43,484 bases of DNA from Methylococcaceae bacterium (GTDB lineage: Bacteria; Pseudomonadota; Gammaproteobacteria; Methylococcales; Methylomonadaceae): NCBI GenBank assembly GCA_021647585.1, contig JAKIUK010000032.1:1-43484 (forward strand). The letters run 5' to 3'. Every line of letters starts with the position of its first letter. The stretch's first letter is position 1. The notes beneath the pieces were generated by a model. The model made no database searches. It saw only the letters and a program-made list of their open reading frames with translations, and had not been told where the DNA came from. Position numbers and translations under genes: made by a program. This document shows, one piece after another, positions 1 to 6,876 of this stretch.

Positions 1-38
1 GAATTCGTTTTTGCATTCGTGTGATAGCCTTGGGACAT
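1..38 (-). CDS. IS481-like transposase, N-terminal start only (runs off the left edge)
   Basis: Read on the minus strand, an AAAGGA ribosome binding site sits six bases before an ATG (36-38), followed by MSQGYHTNAKTN up to the window edge. This beginning resembles the N-terminus of IS481-family DDE transposases with an HTH domain, as I recall that family. The call is strengthened by the right edge, where the C-terminal end of a transposase of the same general type lies next to a matching terminal repeat. Only 12 residues are visible, so the family name is tentative, but a real start here is well supported by the ribosome binding site and by the terminal repeat at 104-121. Confidence 0.55.
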   Translation of the reverse strand, partial: MSQGYHTNAKTN

Positions 39-121
39 ATTAATTCCTTTGTGGTGAAAGTTTTAATATGTTATCAGGGCTGTCCTTTTAATTTTTAAAT
101 TCAGGTATAACGTGGTGAAAC
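1..121 (-). mobile_element. 5' end of an IS481-like insertion sequence
   Basis: The outer end of this element is at 121. Read inward (minus strand), its terminus is GTTTCACCACGTTATACC. The element end at 43364 on the right edge begins GTTTCACCACGTTGTACC, one mismatch in 18, with further similarity beyond. The left copy carries the transposase start and the right copy carries a transposase end, so the two are opposite ends of one IS type. The interior is absent. The element is probably a full-length copy cut by the contig boundary. Confidence 0.72.
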
Positions 122-264
122 TATACATGTACATCGCACCCTACGAAGATACTTTTGTAGAGTATCCTTTCAAATGTGACAAAGTAGAATTAATGTGCTT
201 CCCAGCCTCTGTGGAAATATTTTTTTCAAGTCGCAAGTGAGATAGCTACACTTTGTATGCTCCT
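122..264. other. Intergenic stretch after the IS end
   Basis: About 140 bases between the IS terminus and the 3' end of the ZIP transporter gene. No convincing reading frame, tRNA or terminator is visible. It is the first chromosomal sequence outside the left IS copy. Confidence 0.5.
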
Positions 265-1236
265 CTAAGAAAGAAGATTATCCAGAGTCATCATGATTAT
301 AAAACCAATCATTAAAGAAAAAGTCGCATAACGGGAACGACCTTTAGCATGTGTTTCAGGAATTATTTCTTCACTGATGACAAATAACATTGCACCCGCA
401 GCAAAGCCCATGGCAAGGGGTAAAACAGATGAGAAAACGGTGACCATGGTAATTCCCAGTAAACCGCCTACGGGCTCAACCAGACCTGTTAATGTGGCAA
501 TGCCTACTGCTTTCCATTTATTATAACCAAGGCCAATAAGAGGCAAGGCTACAGCCAGTCCTTCTGGGATATTTTGTAAGGCAATGGCGATGGCTAAGAC
601 GATACCATTTTTCATATCTCCTGAACCAAAACTGACGCCGACAGACATACCTTCTGGAAAATTGTGGATGGTGATGGCAATAATAAATAACCAGATTTTT
701 TGCAGCGACTCCGTATTAGCGGCAGGTATGGAATCAAAATGTAAGTGTGGTAAACGTTGATCTGCAAAATGCAAAAAAATAGCTCCAATTAACATACCGG
801 CAGAAACAACCCAAAGTCCTTTGCCAGGCCATATTTGGTTACCGTAATCAATACCAGGGACTAATAATGAAAAAGCAGTTGCTGCTAACATGACTCCAGC
901 AGCTGCACCTAATAAGCTGTTAAATAAACGATCAGAAATGTCTTTAAAAAATAGCGCAGGTAATGCGCCTAATCCTGTGGCTAATCCCGCTAGAATGCTG
1001 GCCAAAAAGCCGATAACTACAATTTTACCGAATAGTAGATATAGCAGTCCAAACACCAGAATCTGGGAAATTAAAAAAATCCCACCAATCGTAGCCCAGC
1101 GCTGGGTGGGGGGCATGGACTTTATTTTTTGGTAATTTGGATTTGATTGTATGTTCGAAAACTGGTTGTTAAAAAATGCCTGAATATTTGCCATCGAATT
1201 ACCTGTCAGGGTTGTAGATGTTGATAGATTGGACAT
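265..1236 (-). CDS. ZIP-family divalent metal transporter (GufA-like)
   Basis: A 323-residue inner-membrane protein with about eight hydrophobic segments. Segments in the second half carry HNFPEG and QNIPEG, the paired metal-binding motifs of transmembrane helices IV and V in ZIP transporters, and EEIIPETH near the C-terminus. ZIP proteins move zinc, iron or other divalent metals into the cytoplasm; the bacterial GufA/ZupT-like branch is the closest match by motif. The metal cannot be told from sequence. There is a 45-residue polar N-terminal extension before the first membrane helix; internal Met15 is an alternative start. The gene is transcribed away from the TonB-dependent receptor, and the 150-base gap between them presumably holds both promoters. 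A joint role in metal uptake is possible but unproven. Confidence 0.88.
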   Translation of the reverse strand: MSNLSTSTTLTGNSMANIQAFFNNQFSNIQSNPNYQKIKSMPPTQRWATIGGIFLISQILVFGLLYLLFGKIVVIGFLASILAGLATGLGALPALFFKDISDRLFNSLLGAAAGVMLAATAFSLLVPGIDYGNQIWPGKGLWVVSAGMLIGAIFLHFADQRLPHLHFDSIPAANTESLQKIWLFIIAITIHNFPEGMSVGVSFGSGDMKNGIVLAIAIALQNIPEGLAVALPLIGLGYNKWKAVGIATLTGLVEPVGGLLGITMVTVFSSVLPLAMGFAAGAMLFVISEEIIPETHAKGRSRYATFSLMIGFIIMMTLDNLLS

Positions 1237-1394
1237 TATAGCTAAACACTGGAAAAAAGTACGGTTATGTCTGTAATATATCGGGTAAACATGTCTTTGC
1301 TATTAGGAAAAAATCCTTTTTTAACGTTTTGGGTGTTATCCCCAGATTCATTTAATTATTATAAGCATCTTTAATAATTGACTTGAGTTGTGAA

Positions 1395-3698
1395 ATGAAA
1401 AAAGTTGTGCAAGCTGTGTTTCCCTTGTTGTGTTTAATAGGGACAGGTGTTGTTGCGGAAGAAAAAGTCGTTGAGCTAGATACTATAGAAGTCATTGGAG
1501 TATCGCCATTGTCTGGACGAGGGGTAGCATTGGATAAAATTCCAGGGCATATACAAAGTGTATCATCTGCACAATTACAGGATGCGCAAAGTACTTCTTT
1601 AGCCGATTATATGAATCGCTATTTAGGGAGTATACATATCAATGAAGCACAAAATAATCCGTTGCAACCTGATGTTTATTATCGCGGATTTGTCGCTTCG
1701 CCATTGCTTGGCTTGCCGCAAGGGTTATCCGTTTATGTGAACGGAGTACGTTTTAATGAACCTTTTGGTGATTCTGTAAACTGGGATCTCATTCCTCAGG
1801 GAGCTATTGATAGTATGTCTTTAATGCCTGGTTCTAACCCTTTGTTTGGGTTGAATACTCTGGGTGGTGCCGTTTCATTAAAAACTAAAACCGGATTTTC
1901 AGCCCCCGGCCATCAACTCGAAGTGTATGGTGGTTCTTGGGAGCGTCATTCAGAAGAATTGACCAGTGGGTGGAATAATGGAACCTGGGGCTATTTTATT
2001 GACTTGCATCATTTTGAAGAACAAGGTTGGCGTGATTTTTCACCGACGGAGGCAAACCAGGTATTCGGTAGCTTAAGTTGGCGTGGTGATAGAGGTAGTC
2101 TGGATTTAACATTGGCTGCTAATGATAATAATATGAAAGGCAATGGCGCTGTACCTATTCAGTTGCATGAACAACAGCGTAAGGCAATATTTACCCACCC
2201 TGACCAGACTATAACGCGACTATTTTTTTCTGAACTATCAGGTGATTTTGACATCTCAGAGACTTTACAATTAAGTGGTAATGCTTATTTTCGTCAGAAC
2301 CGGATTAAGTCATTTAATGGTGATGATAGTGATTTTGACGTGTGTGACCCAGACAATGGTTTTCTTTGCGATGCGGAAAATGTGATTGTAGAAGACATTA
2401 AAGGTGATCAGGTTCTGGCTGATGATAGTGTAGAAGGTGCAAGTAATAATACCAGTCAGACTCATATGCGTAGTACTGGCGGTACCCTTCAGTCAATGTT
2501 TAGTGATGATATCTTTGGCCATGAAAACAGCTTCATTTTTGGGGCTGCTTATGATTATGCTGATGTCCATTTTGAATCCGACACTGAATTGGCTATGTTA
2601 ACTGATAGCAGGGGAACTATTGGAAGTGGTATTTTGGTTAAAGAAGCCAGGGTGCGCTTGAATACTATTACTGAAACTTATGGGCTTTATTTTAGCGATA
2701 GTTTTTTTGTTACTGATGCTTTGACTGTCACTTTTGCCGGGCGATACAACCACACCCGTATTTCTTTACGAAATCAGTTTATTAATGGTGAAGATAAACT
2801 GAGTGGAGATCATAGCTTTGATCGCTTTAATCCGTCAGCAGGTTTTAGCTATCAAGTGATGGATAATCTGGGGATGTACGGAAGTTATAGTGAATCAGCC
2901 AGAGTTCCAACACCGATGGAACTCAGTTGCGCCGATGAAAATGATCCTTGTAAATTACCCAATGCTTTTGTAGCTGACCCTCCCTTGGCACAGGTAGTTG
3001 CTAAAACCTGGGAGGGTGGATTCAGGGGCAATATGGATGAACTGATGGGTGATGGGAATTTGAACTGGAATGCTGGTTTTTTTCATACCACTAATCATAA
3101 CGATATTATTTTTAATCGGGGGGGCGATAGTATTAGTGAAGGTTTTTTCAGTAATATAGGTCAGACATTGCGTTATGGCGTTGAGGCCGGGTTGAGTATG
3201 GCTGTGCCCCAGTTGTTCAGTGAAATTGATGATTGGCATTTTTCAACTAACTATACCTATTTGAATGCCCGTTTTCTGGATAGATTTACCATTCAACATC
3301 CATTAAATACGAATCAGGCGGCAACTGTTGAAAGAGGAGATCGAATCCCAGGAATACCCGAACATATTTATAAAGCGTCATTGGGCGTAGATTTGTGGCA
3401 ACGCTGGTCAATAGCAATAGATGCACAATACAGTGGTGATCAATTTTATCGAGGTGATGAGGCGAATCTGACAGACCCTCTAGGTGGTTATTGGGTGTTT
3501 AATGCCAGAACTGAGCTTAAAATTAATGAGAATGTTACCTTTTTTGCGAAACTCGACAATATTTTTGATCGTGACTACAAGACCTTTGGTGTTTATGGAG
3601 TGGCAGATGAGGTATTGGGGTCTGCATTTGATGATGGGCGATTTGTTTCGCCAGCAGCGCCAAGAGCAGGATGGGTTGGCATTCGTCTTTCAATTTAA
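1395..3698 (+). CDS. TonB-dependent outer-membrane receptor
   Basis: A 767-residue protein with a signal peptide (MKKVVQAVF, hydrophobic core, cut near VVAEE), a plug domain and a 22-strand-type beta-barrel. The plug shows the family pattern: VYYRGF, then PQGLSVYVNG, FGDSVNWDLIP and GLNTLGGAVS. The C-terminal barrel region has GLYFSDSF, FAGRYNHTR, YGSYSESARVPTP and LDNIFDRDYKTFG, as in siderophore and cobalamin type receptors. The substrate is not evident; no binding-protein or TonB/ExbBD genes are nearby. I chose the ATG at 1395 because it gives a clean signal peptide; a TTG at 1383 would add four residues. The last residue is Ile rather than the usual Phe. The ZIP gene lies divergently upstream. 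Confidence 0.9.
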   Translation: MKKVVQAVFPLLCLIGTGVVAEEKVVELDTIEVIGVSPLSGRGVALDKIPGHIQSVSSAQLQDAQSTSLADYMNRYLGSIHINEAQNNPLQPDVYYRGFVASPLLGLPQGLSVYVNGVRFNEPFGDSVNWDLIPQGAIDSMSLMPGSNPLFGLNTLGGAVSLKTKTGFSAPGHQLEVYGGSWERHSEELTSGWNNGTWGYFIDLHHFEEQGWRDFSPTEANQVFGSLSWRGDRGSLDLTLAANDNNMKGNGAVPIQLHEQQRKAIFTHPDQTITRLFFSELSGDFDISETLQLSGNAYFRQNRIKSFNGDDSDFDVCDPDNGFLCDAENVIVEDIKGDQVLADDSVEGASNNTSQTHMRSTGGTLQSMFSDDIFGHENSFIFGAAYDYADVHFESDTELAMLTDSRGTIGSGILVKEARVRLNTITETYGLYFSDSFFVTDALTVTFAGRYNHTRISLRNQFINGEDKLSGDHSFDRFNPSAGFSYQVMDNLGMYGSYSESARVPTPMELSCADENDPCKLPNAFVADPPLAQVVAKTWEGGFRGNMDELMGDGNLNWNAGFFHTTNHNDIIFNRGGDSISEGFFSNIGQTLRYGVEAGLSMAVPQLFSEIDDWHFSTNYTYLNARFLDRFTIQHPLNTNQAATVERGDRIPGIPEHIYKASLGVDLWQRWSIAIDAQYSGDQFYRGDEANLTDPLGGYWVFNARTELKINENVTFFAKLDNIFDRDYKTFGVYGVADEVLGSAFDDGRFVSPAAPRAGWVGIRLSI

Positions 3699-3705
3699 AC
3701 GGATA

Positions 3706-3732
3706 TAAAAAAGCCCGCATAAAGCGGGCTCG
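3706..3732 (-). terminator. Rho-independent terminator, best oriented for the minus strand
   Basis: A perfect seven-pair stem, AGCCCGC, loop ATAAA, GCGGGCT. On the minus strand it is followed by six Ts; on the plus strand the downstream run is poor in T. It lies between the convergent 3' ends of the TonB receptor and bepA, so it mainly ends transcripts from bepA and may also act on the receptor. Confidence 0.75.
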
Positions 3733-4062
3733 CGTTCGTTTATTATTTTTATTATGTTGTATACGCTTATTGCCTAAATGGCAAAGTAAACCAAGTAATA
3801 ACTTAATTTTTTATTATTATATTAGCTTTAAAGCTACTTCCTCCTCTAAAGACGACTTAACGTCGTGCACTTCCTTTAGCTGGTGTGCAGTGTATATCAA
3901 AAAAAACTGTGATGTCTATCAAAAAAAAATAAATTTAATAAAAAAAAATGGCGTTATTAAAACACACAATAAATTCATGGGTTTATGTTTGATTAGAGTG
4001 TTCTAATGTGTTGTAAGGTAGGCAATTGCTGACCTGAGAATTCCTTGGGTGTAAACATTCTG
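3733..4062. other. AT-rich intergenic region with a weak inverted repeat
   Basis: About 330 bases with no credible gene. A loose inverted repeat spans roughly 3832-3884 (AGCTACTTCCTCC against CACTTCCTTTAGCT arms, with GACGACTTAACGTCGT near the centre). It is followed by long A runs. It may be a decayed mobile repeat. Confidence 0.35.
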
Positions 4063-5520
4063 TTACTGGTTTTTCTTACGCTGGTTTTCGTCATACTGAA
4101 AAAAACGTAAACGATCATCAAGAATGGCGAGTAGATAAAAATTAATTCCATCCGCTTTTTTAGCCAGATTGATTTGTAATATTGCCGCTTTCGTTTGCCC
4201 TGAAGCATAATAATATTCAGCTAGATAACGATGTGACTCGGCAGGTAGTTTTAAATTAGCATAAGTTTGAGCCAGTAATTCAAAATATAAAGGCAGCTTT
4301 TTCATTTGATCATTGAGCGATTGTAAAATAGTTTTCGCTTTCCTTGGCTTTTTTGCTTTTAACAAAGTGGAAATATATTCTATTTTTATTGCATTATTTG
4401 TAGGGAAGTGATCGAGTGCTTTTTTAAATAATCCAAGCGCTTTGTCGTATAACTGTGATTCCAGAGCTGTTTTAGTTACGGCATAAGCATATTGTGGTTG
4501 ATTCGGGTATTGCCTAGTTAGTTGTTGAAAAATCTTCTCGGCTTCTAAGAATTTCTGAGTTTCCATATAAACCAAGCCAATTCCATAACGTGCTATTGCT
4601 TGCTGCTCTACAGTTCCTTGGTGCTCTCTGGCCTTAAAATAGATAAGCGCTTTTTTTTTATCGCTAGATGTCATTACCCTGAGTTTTGCTCTGCTTAACA
4701 GGTAGCCCTGAGAATCCGGATATTGTTTATAGGGGTATTTATTTGATCTACCACGAGTATCTGAAATACGCGATGCTGAAACGGGGTGGGTACGTAAAAA
4801 CTCAGGAATTCCTTGACCATAGTAGCGGCTTGATTGTTGTAAGCGTTCAAAGAAAACAGGCATACTTCTGGGGTTGTAATTTGATTGAGCCAAGGTTTGC
4901 ATGCCTACACGATCAGCTTCTTTTTCATTATCACGGGTAAAATCAATTTGAAACTGGACGCTACCCGCCTGGATAGCAATGAGAGCTGCTTGGCCCAGCG
5001 CAGGGGATTGGGTGCCTAATAAAATAGCTGCTAAGGTTGCTACAGCAGTAGGAATAGAAAGTTTACTGGCGGCTTCAAAAGCTCTGTATAAATGGCGTTG
5101 AGTAACATGAGCAACCTCATGAGCCATTACCGAAGCCAGTTCGCTTTCTGCTTCAGTTAATAAAAACAAACCTGAATTAACCCCGATATAACCGCCAGGC
5201 CCTGCAAACGCATTTATTTGATTGTCCAGTACAACAAAAAAGTGAAACGGGTTGGAGGGTGAGTCACTATTAGCAACTAGTTGTTTACCGATGGATTGGA
5301 TGTATTGCTGAATTTCTGCATCCTGATTGATCTTGATTCGGCTATGCAGACTTCTGAAAAAAGCATCACCTAATTCTTTTTCCTGTGCAGGGGATATTAA
5401 TGTGCCAGAAGAGTCTCCCATGTCAGGAAGCTGGATTTTCTCTATTTCAATCGCTTGAGTCTGATGAGAAAGAAGTGACAATATAAGGGGTATAACAAGT
5501 TTTGTAGGTTTAAATAGCAT
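4063..5520 (-). CDS. bepA: BepA-like periplasmic M48 metalloprotease/chaperone with TPR repeats
   Basis: A 485-residue protein with an N-terminal signal peptide ending HQTQA. The zinc motif HEVAH is at residues 134-138 and a downstream NEKEAD supplies the third zinc ligand, both standard for peptidase family M48. The C-terminal half is built of tetratricopeptide-like helices (for example AEKIFQQLTRQYPNQPQYAYA). This order matches BepA (YfgC) of E. coli, which helps assembly of outer-membrane beta-barrels such as LptD and degrades misassembled ones. The length is close to the E. coli protein. LptD and SurA are encoded about 16 kb further on. The gene ends towards the terminator at 3706 and is divergent from tusD. 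Confidence 0.88.
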   Translation of the reverse strand: MLFKPTKLVIPLILSLLSHQTQAIEIEKIQLPDMGDSSGTLISPAQEKELGDAFFRSLHSRIKINQDAEIQQYIQSIGKQLVANSDSPSNPFHFFVVLDNQINAFAGPGGYIGVNSGLFLLTEAESELASVMAHEVAHVTQRHLYRAFEAASKLSIPTAVATLAAILLGTQSPALGQAALIAIQAGSVQFQIDFTRDNEKEADRVGMQTLAQSNYNPRSMPVFFERLQQSSRYYGQGIPEFLRTHPVSASRISDTRGRSNKYPYKQYPDSQGYLLSRAKLRVMTSSDKKKALIYFKAREHQGTVEQQAIARYGIGLVYMETQKFLEAEKIFQQLTRQYPNQPQYAYAVTKTALESQLYDKALGLFKKALDHFPTNNAIKIEYISTLLKAKKPRKAKTILQSLNDQMKKLPLYFELLAQTYANLKLPAESHRYLAEYYYASGQTKAAILQINLAKKADGINFYLLAILDDRLRFFQYDENQRKKNQ

Positions 5521-5627
5521 GATAGCTGGACAGAAAAAGATGATATTGGTTCATAATAAGGGTTAAAGACGAAAACGTCGTTTTGTTTTTAGCTATCGAC
5601 TTGTTACTATTGTAGTCGGCTGGCATT

Positions 5628-5793
5628 CTAAGGGAGGAGGTAATAAATAATCATCCAAATATCATGCAGTAGTTTATTTCTGTTTAAATCTTCTTAAGAG
5701 GAGCATAGTTATTCTACGTGACGATTGAGACGATTTAAACAGGGATAAAAAGGCAAGTGAGATTGGATGATTATTTATTACCTCCTCCCTTAG
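5628..5793. mobile_element. MITE with 31-bp perfect terminal inverted repeats
   Basis: The arms 5628-5658 and 5763-5793 are perfect reverse complements over 31 bases, beginning CTAAGGGAGGAGGTAATAAA. The 104-base centre has no reading frame. It lies in the 327-base divergent gap between bepA and tusD, so it could separate or supply promoter elements. A possible single-arm relic with a similar TGATTATTTATTACC core is at about 21634-21658. No convincing target-site duplication is visible. Confidence 0.75.
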
Positions 5794-5847
5794 TATATGT
5801 AACGGCTGTTCGTCCATCTTCGACGAGAATTTAAATCAGTGATCTAA

Positions 5848-6237
5848 ATGAAATATGCAATCCAGATAAATGCCAGTCCTAATGATTCAAATGTAGCATA
5901 TTCTGCATATCAATTTATTCAGACAGCATTAAAAAAAGAGCATGAAGTGTTACGGGTATTTTTTTACCAGGAAGGAATTTATCATGCTTTTAAGTATTCA
6001 ACACCACCCGACGACGAGTTGCAAATGACTAAAAAATGGACTCTTTTAGCTATTGAGCAGAAGGTTGATTTGGTGGTATGTATATCTGCTGCACAAAGAC
6101 GTGGATTGCTGTGTGATGATGAAGCCAAAAGACAAGGCAAGTTGGATAATGATTTGGCTGAAGGGTTTAGAATATCGGGGCTGGGACAGTTAGTGGAGTC
6201 GATTTTACTTGCTGATCGTTTTATCGAGTTTGGCTAG
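5848..6237 (+). CDS. tusD: Sulfurtransferase TusD (DsrE family)
   Basis: A 129-residue cytoplasmic protein of the DsrE fold. Cys78 in VVCISAAQRRGL is at the same residue number as the active persulfide-carrying cysteine of E. coli TusD. TusD works in the TusBCD complex, which passes sulfur from TusA to TusE for the 2-thiolation of tRNA wobble uridine; the homologous DsrEFH acts in sulfur oxidation. The C-terminus (LLADRFIEFG) fits TusD. The stop codon TAG is inside the CTAG at the left end of an inserted MITE, so the reading frame was kept. tusC follows; tusB is absent here. Confidence 0.88.
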   Translation: MKYAIQINASPNDSNVAYSAYQFIQTALKKEHEVLRVFFYQEGIYHAFKYSTPPDDELQMTKKWTLLAIEQKVDLVVCISAAQRRGLLCDDEAKRQGKLDNDLAEGFRISGLGQLVESILLADRFIEFG

Positions 6238-6398
6238 GAGGCTGCCCGAGAATAGAAACCGTAGCGAGGGAAGGCATTTTGAGTCAGATTTTTCGTTCAT
6301 TTGAGGCGAATAATGGGTTATTTAACGAAAATGAACGGAGAATCTGGCCAAAATAGCTTTTCCGCAGTAGGTTTTTCTATTCTCGGGCAACCTCCTAG
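6234..6398. mobile_element. MITE family with AGGAGGCTG ends, copy 1 (between tusD and tusC)
   Basis: An inverted-repeat element bounded by CTAG on both sides. Its arms are AGGAGGCTGCCCGAGAATAG and CTATTCTCGGGCAACCTCCT. A second inverted repeat is nested inside (TTTCGTTCATTT against AAAATGAACG). A close copy is at 27042-27208. CTAG or TA is probably the target duplication. Removing one CTAG and the interior would rejoin tusD to tusC with about 12 bases between them, so this is an insertion into an operon. Confidence 0.85.
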
Positions 6399-6410
6399 GT
6401 TGAGGTTATT

Positions 6411-6767
6411 GTGAAGAGATTTTTATTCATTATGTCTACCTTGCCGCATAGCGGTATTATCTTGCAGGAAAAGCTGGATGTTATATTGACATCAGCAGCA
6501 TTTGATCAACAAGTTGCTTTATTGTTTTTGGATGATGGGGTATTTCAATTAAAAACAGGACAGCAGCCTGAAAATCAGGGGCTAAAAGATACAGCATCAA
6601 TTTATAATGCGCTGGAAATTTACGATGTAAACGAATTGTATACTGAAGTTGAATCGCTGCAGGAGAGGGGTTTAAAACCGGCTGATTTAAGTTTGCCAGT
6701 AAAAGAGTTTTATCGAAAGGATATTAACAGTTTGATGCAACAGTTTGATGTTGTTATTTCTGGTTGA
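6411..6767 (+). CDS. tusC: Sulfurtransferase complex subunit TusC (DsrF family)
   Basis: A 118-residue DsrE/F-fold protein starting with GTG (MKRFLFIMSTLPHSG), preceded by a TTGAGG ribosome binding site that lies just outside the MITE. The pattern of an N-terminal strand with a Pro-His-Gly/Ser motif, VALLFLDDGVFQL and a C-terminal DVVISG fits TusC, the structural partner of TusD in TusBCD. A 165-base MITE now separates it from tusD. The usual third gene, tusB, is missing: a heptanucleotide tandem repeat starts ten bases after the tusC stop and the next gene is ettA on the other strand. Confidence 0.85.
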   Translation: MKRFLFIMSTLPHSGIILQEKLDVILTSAAFDQQVALLFLDDGVFQLKTGQQPENQGLKDTASIYNALEIYDVNELYTEVESLQERGLKPADLSLPVKEFYRKDINSLMQQFDVVISG

Positions 6768-6776
6768 GATGATAAT

Positions 6777-6825
6777 AGGCTAAAGGCTAAAGGCTAAAGG
6801 CTAAAGGCTAAAGGCTAAAGGCTAA
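6777..6825. repeat. Tandem repeat, exactly 7 x AGGCTAA
   Basis: Seven perfect copies of a 7-bp unit directly after tusC. Because the unit is 7 bp and the array is perfect, copy number is likely to vary by slippage. It lies outside coding sequence, between the convergent ends of tusC and ettA, so any effect would be on transcript ends rather than on a reading frame. Confidence 0.95.
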
Positions 6826-6876
6826 GAGTACTTCGCTGTTCATTTTTGTCTTGCGCCTTGAGCCTTTCGTTTACCG

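Noticed and set aside
3832..3884. Loose inverted repeat as a structured RNA
   Set aside because: Arms have many mismatches and no known RNA motif; listed only as part of the intergenic region.
3671..4006. A 111-codon plus-strand frame after the TonB receptor
   Set aside because: It overlaps the receptor end and the terminator, and its second half is poly-A derived (Lys/Asn/Ile-rich) intergenic sequence.
6777..6825. Repeat array considered as a CRISPR
   Set aside because: Units are 7 bp with no spacers, and no cas genes are in the window.
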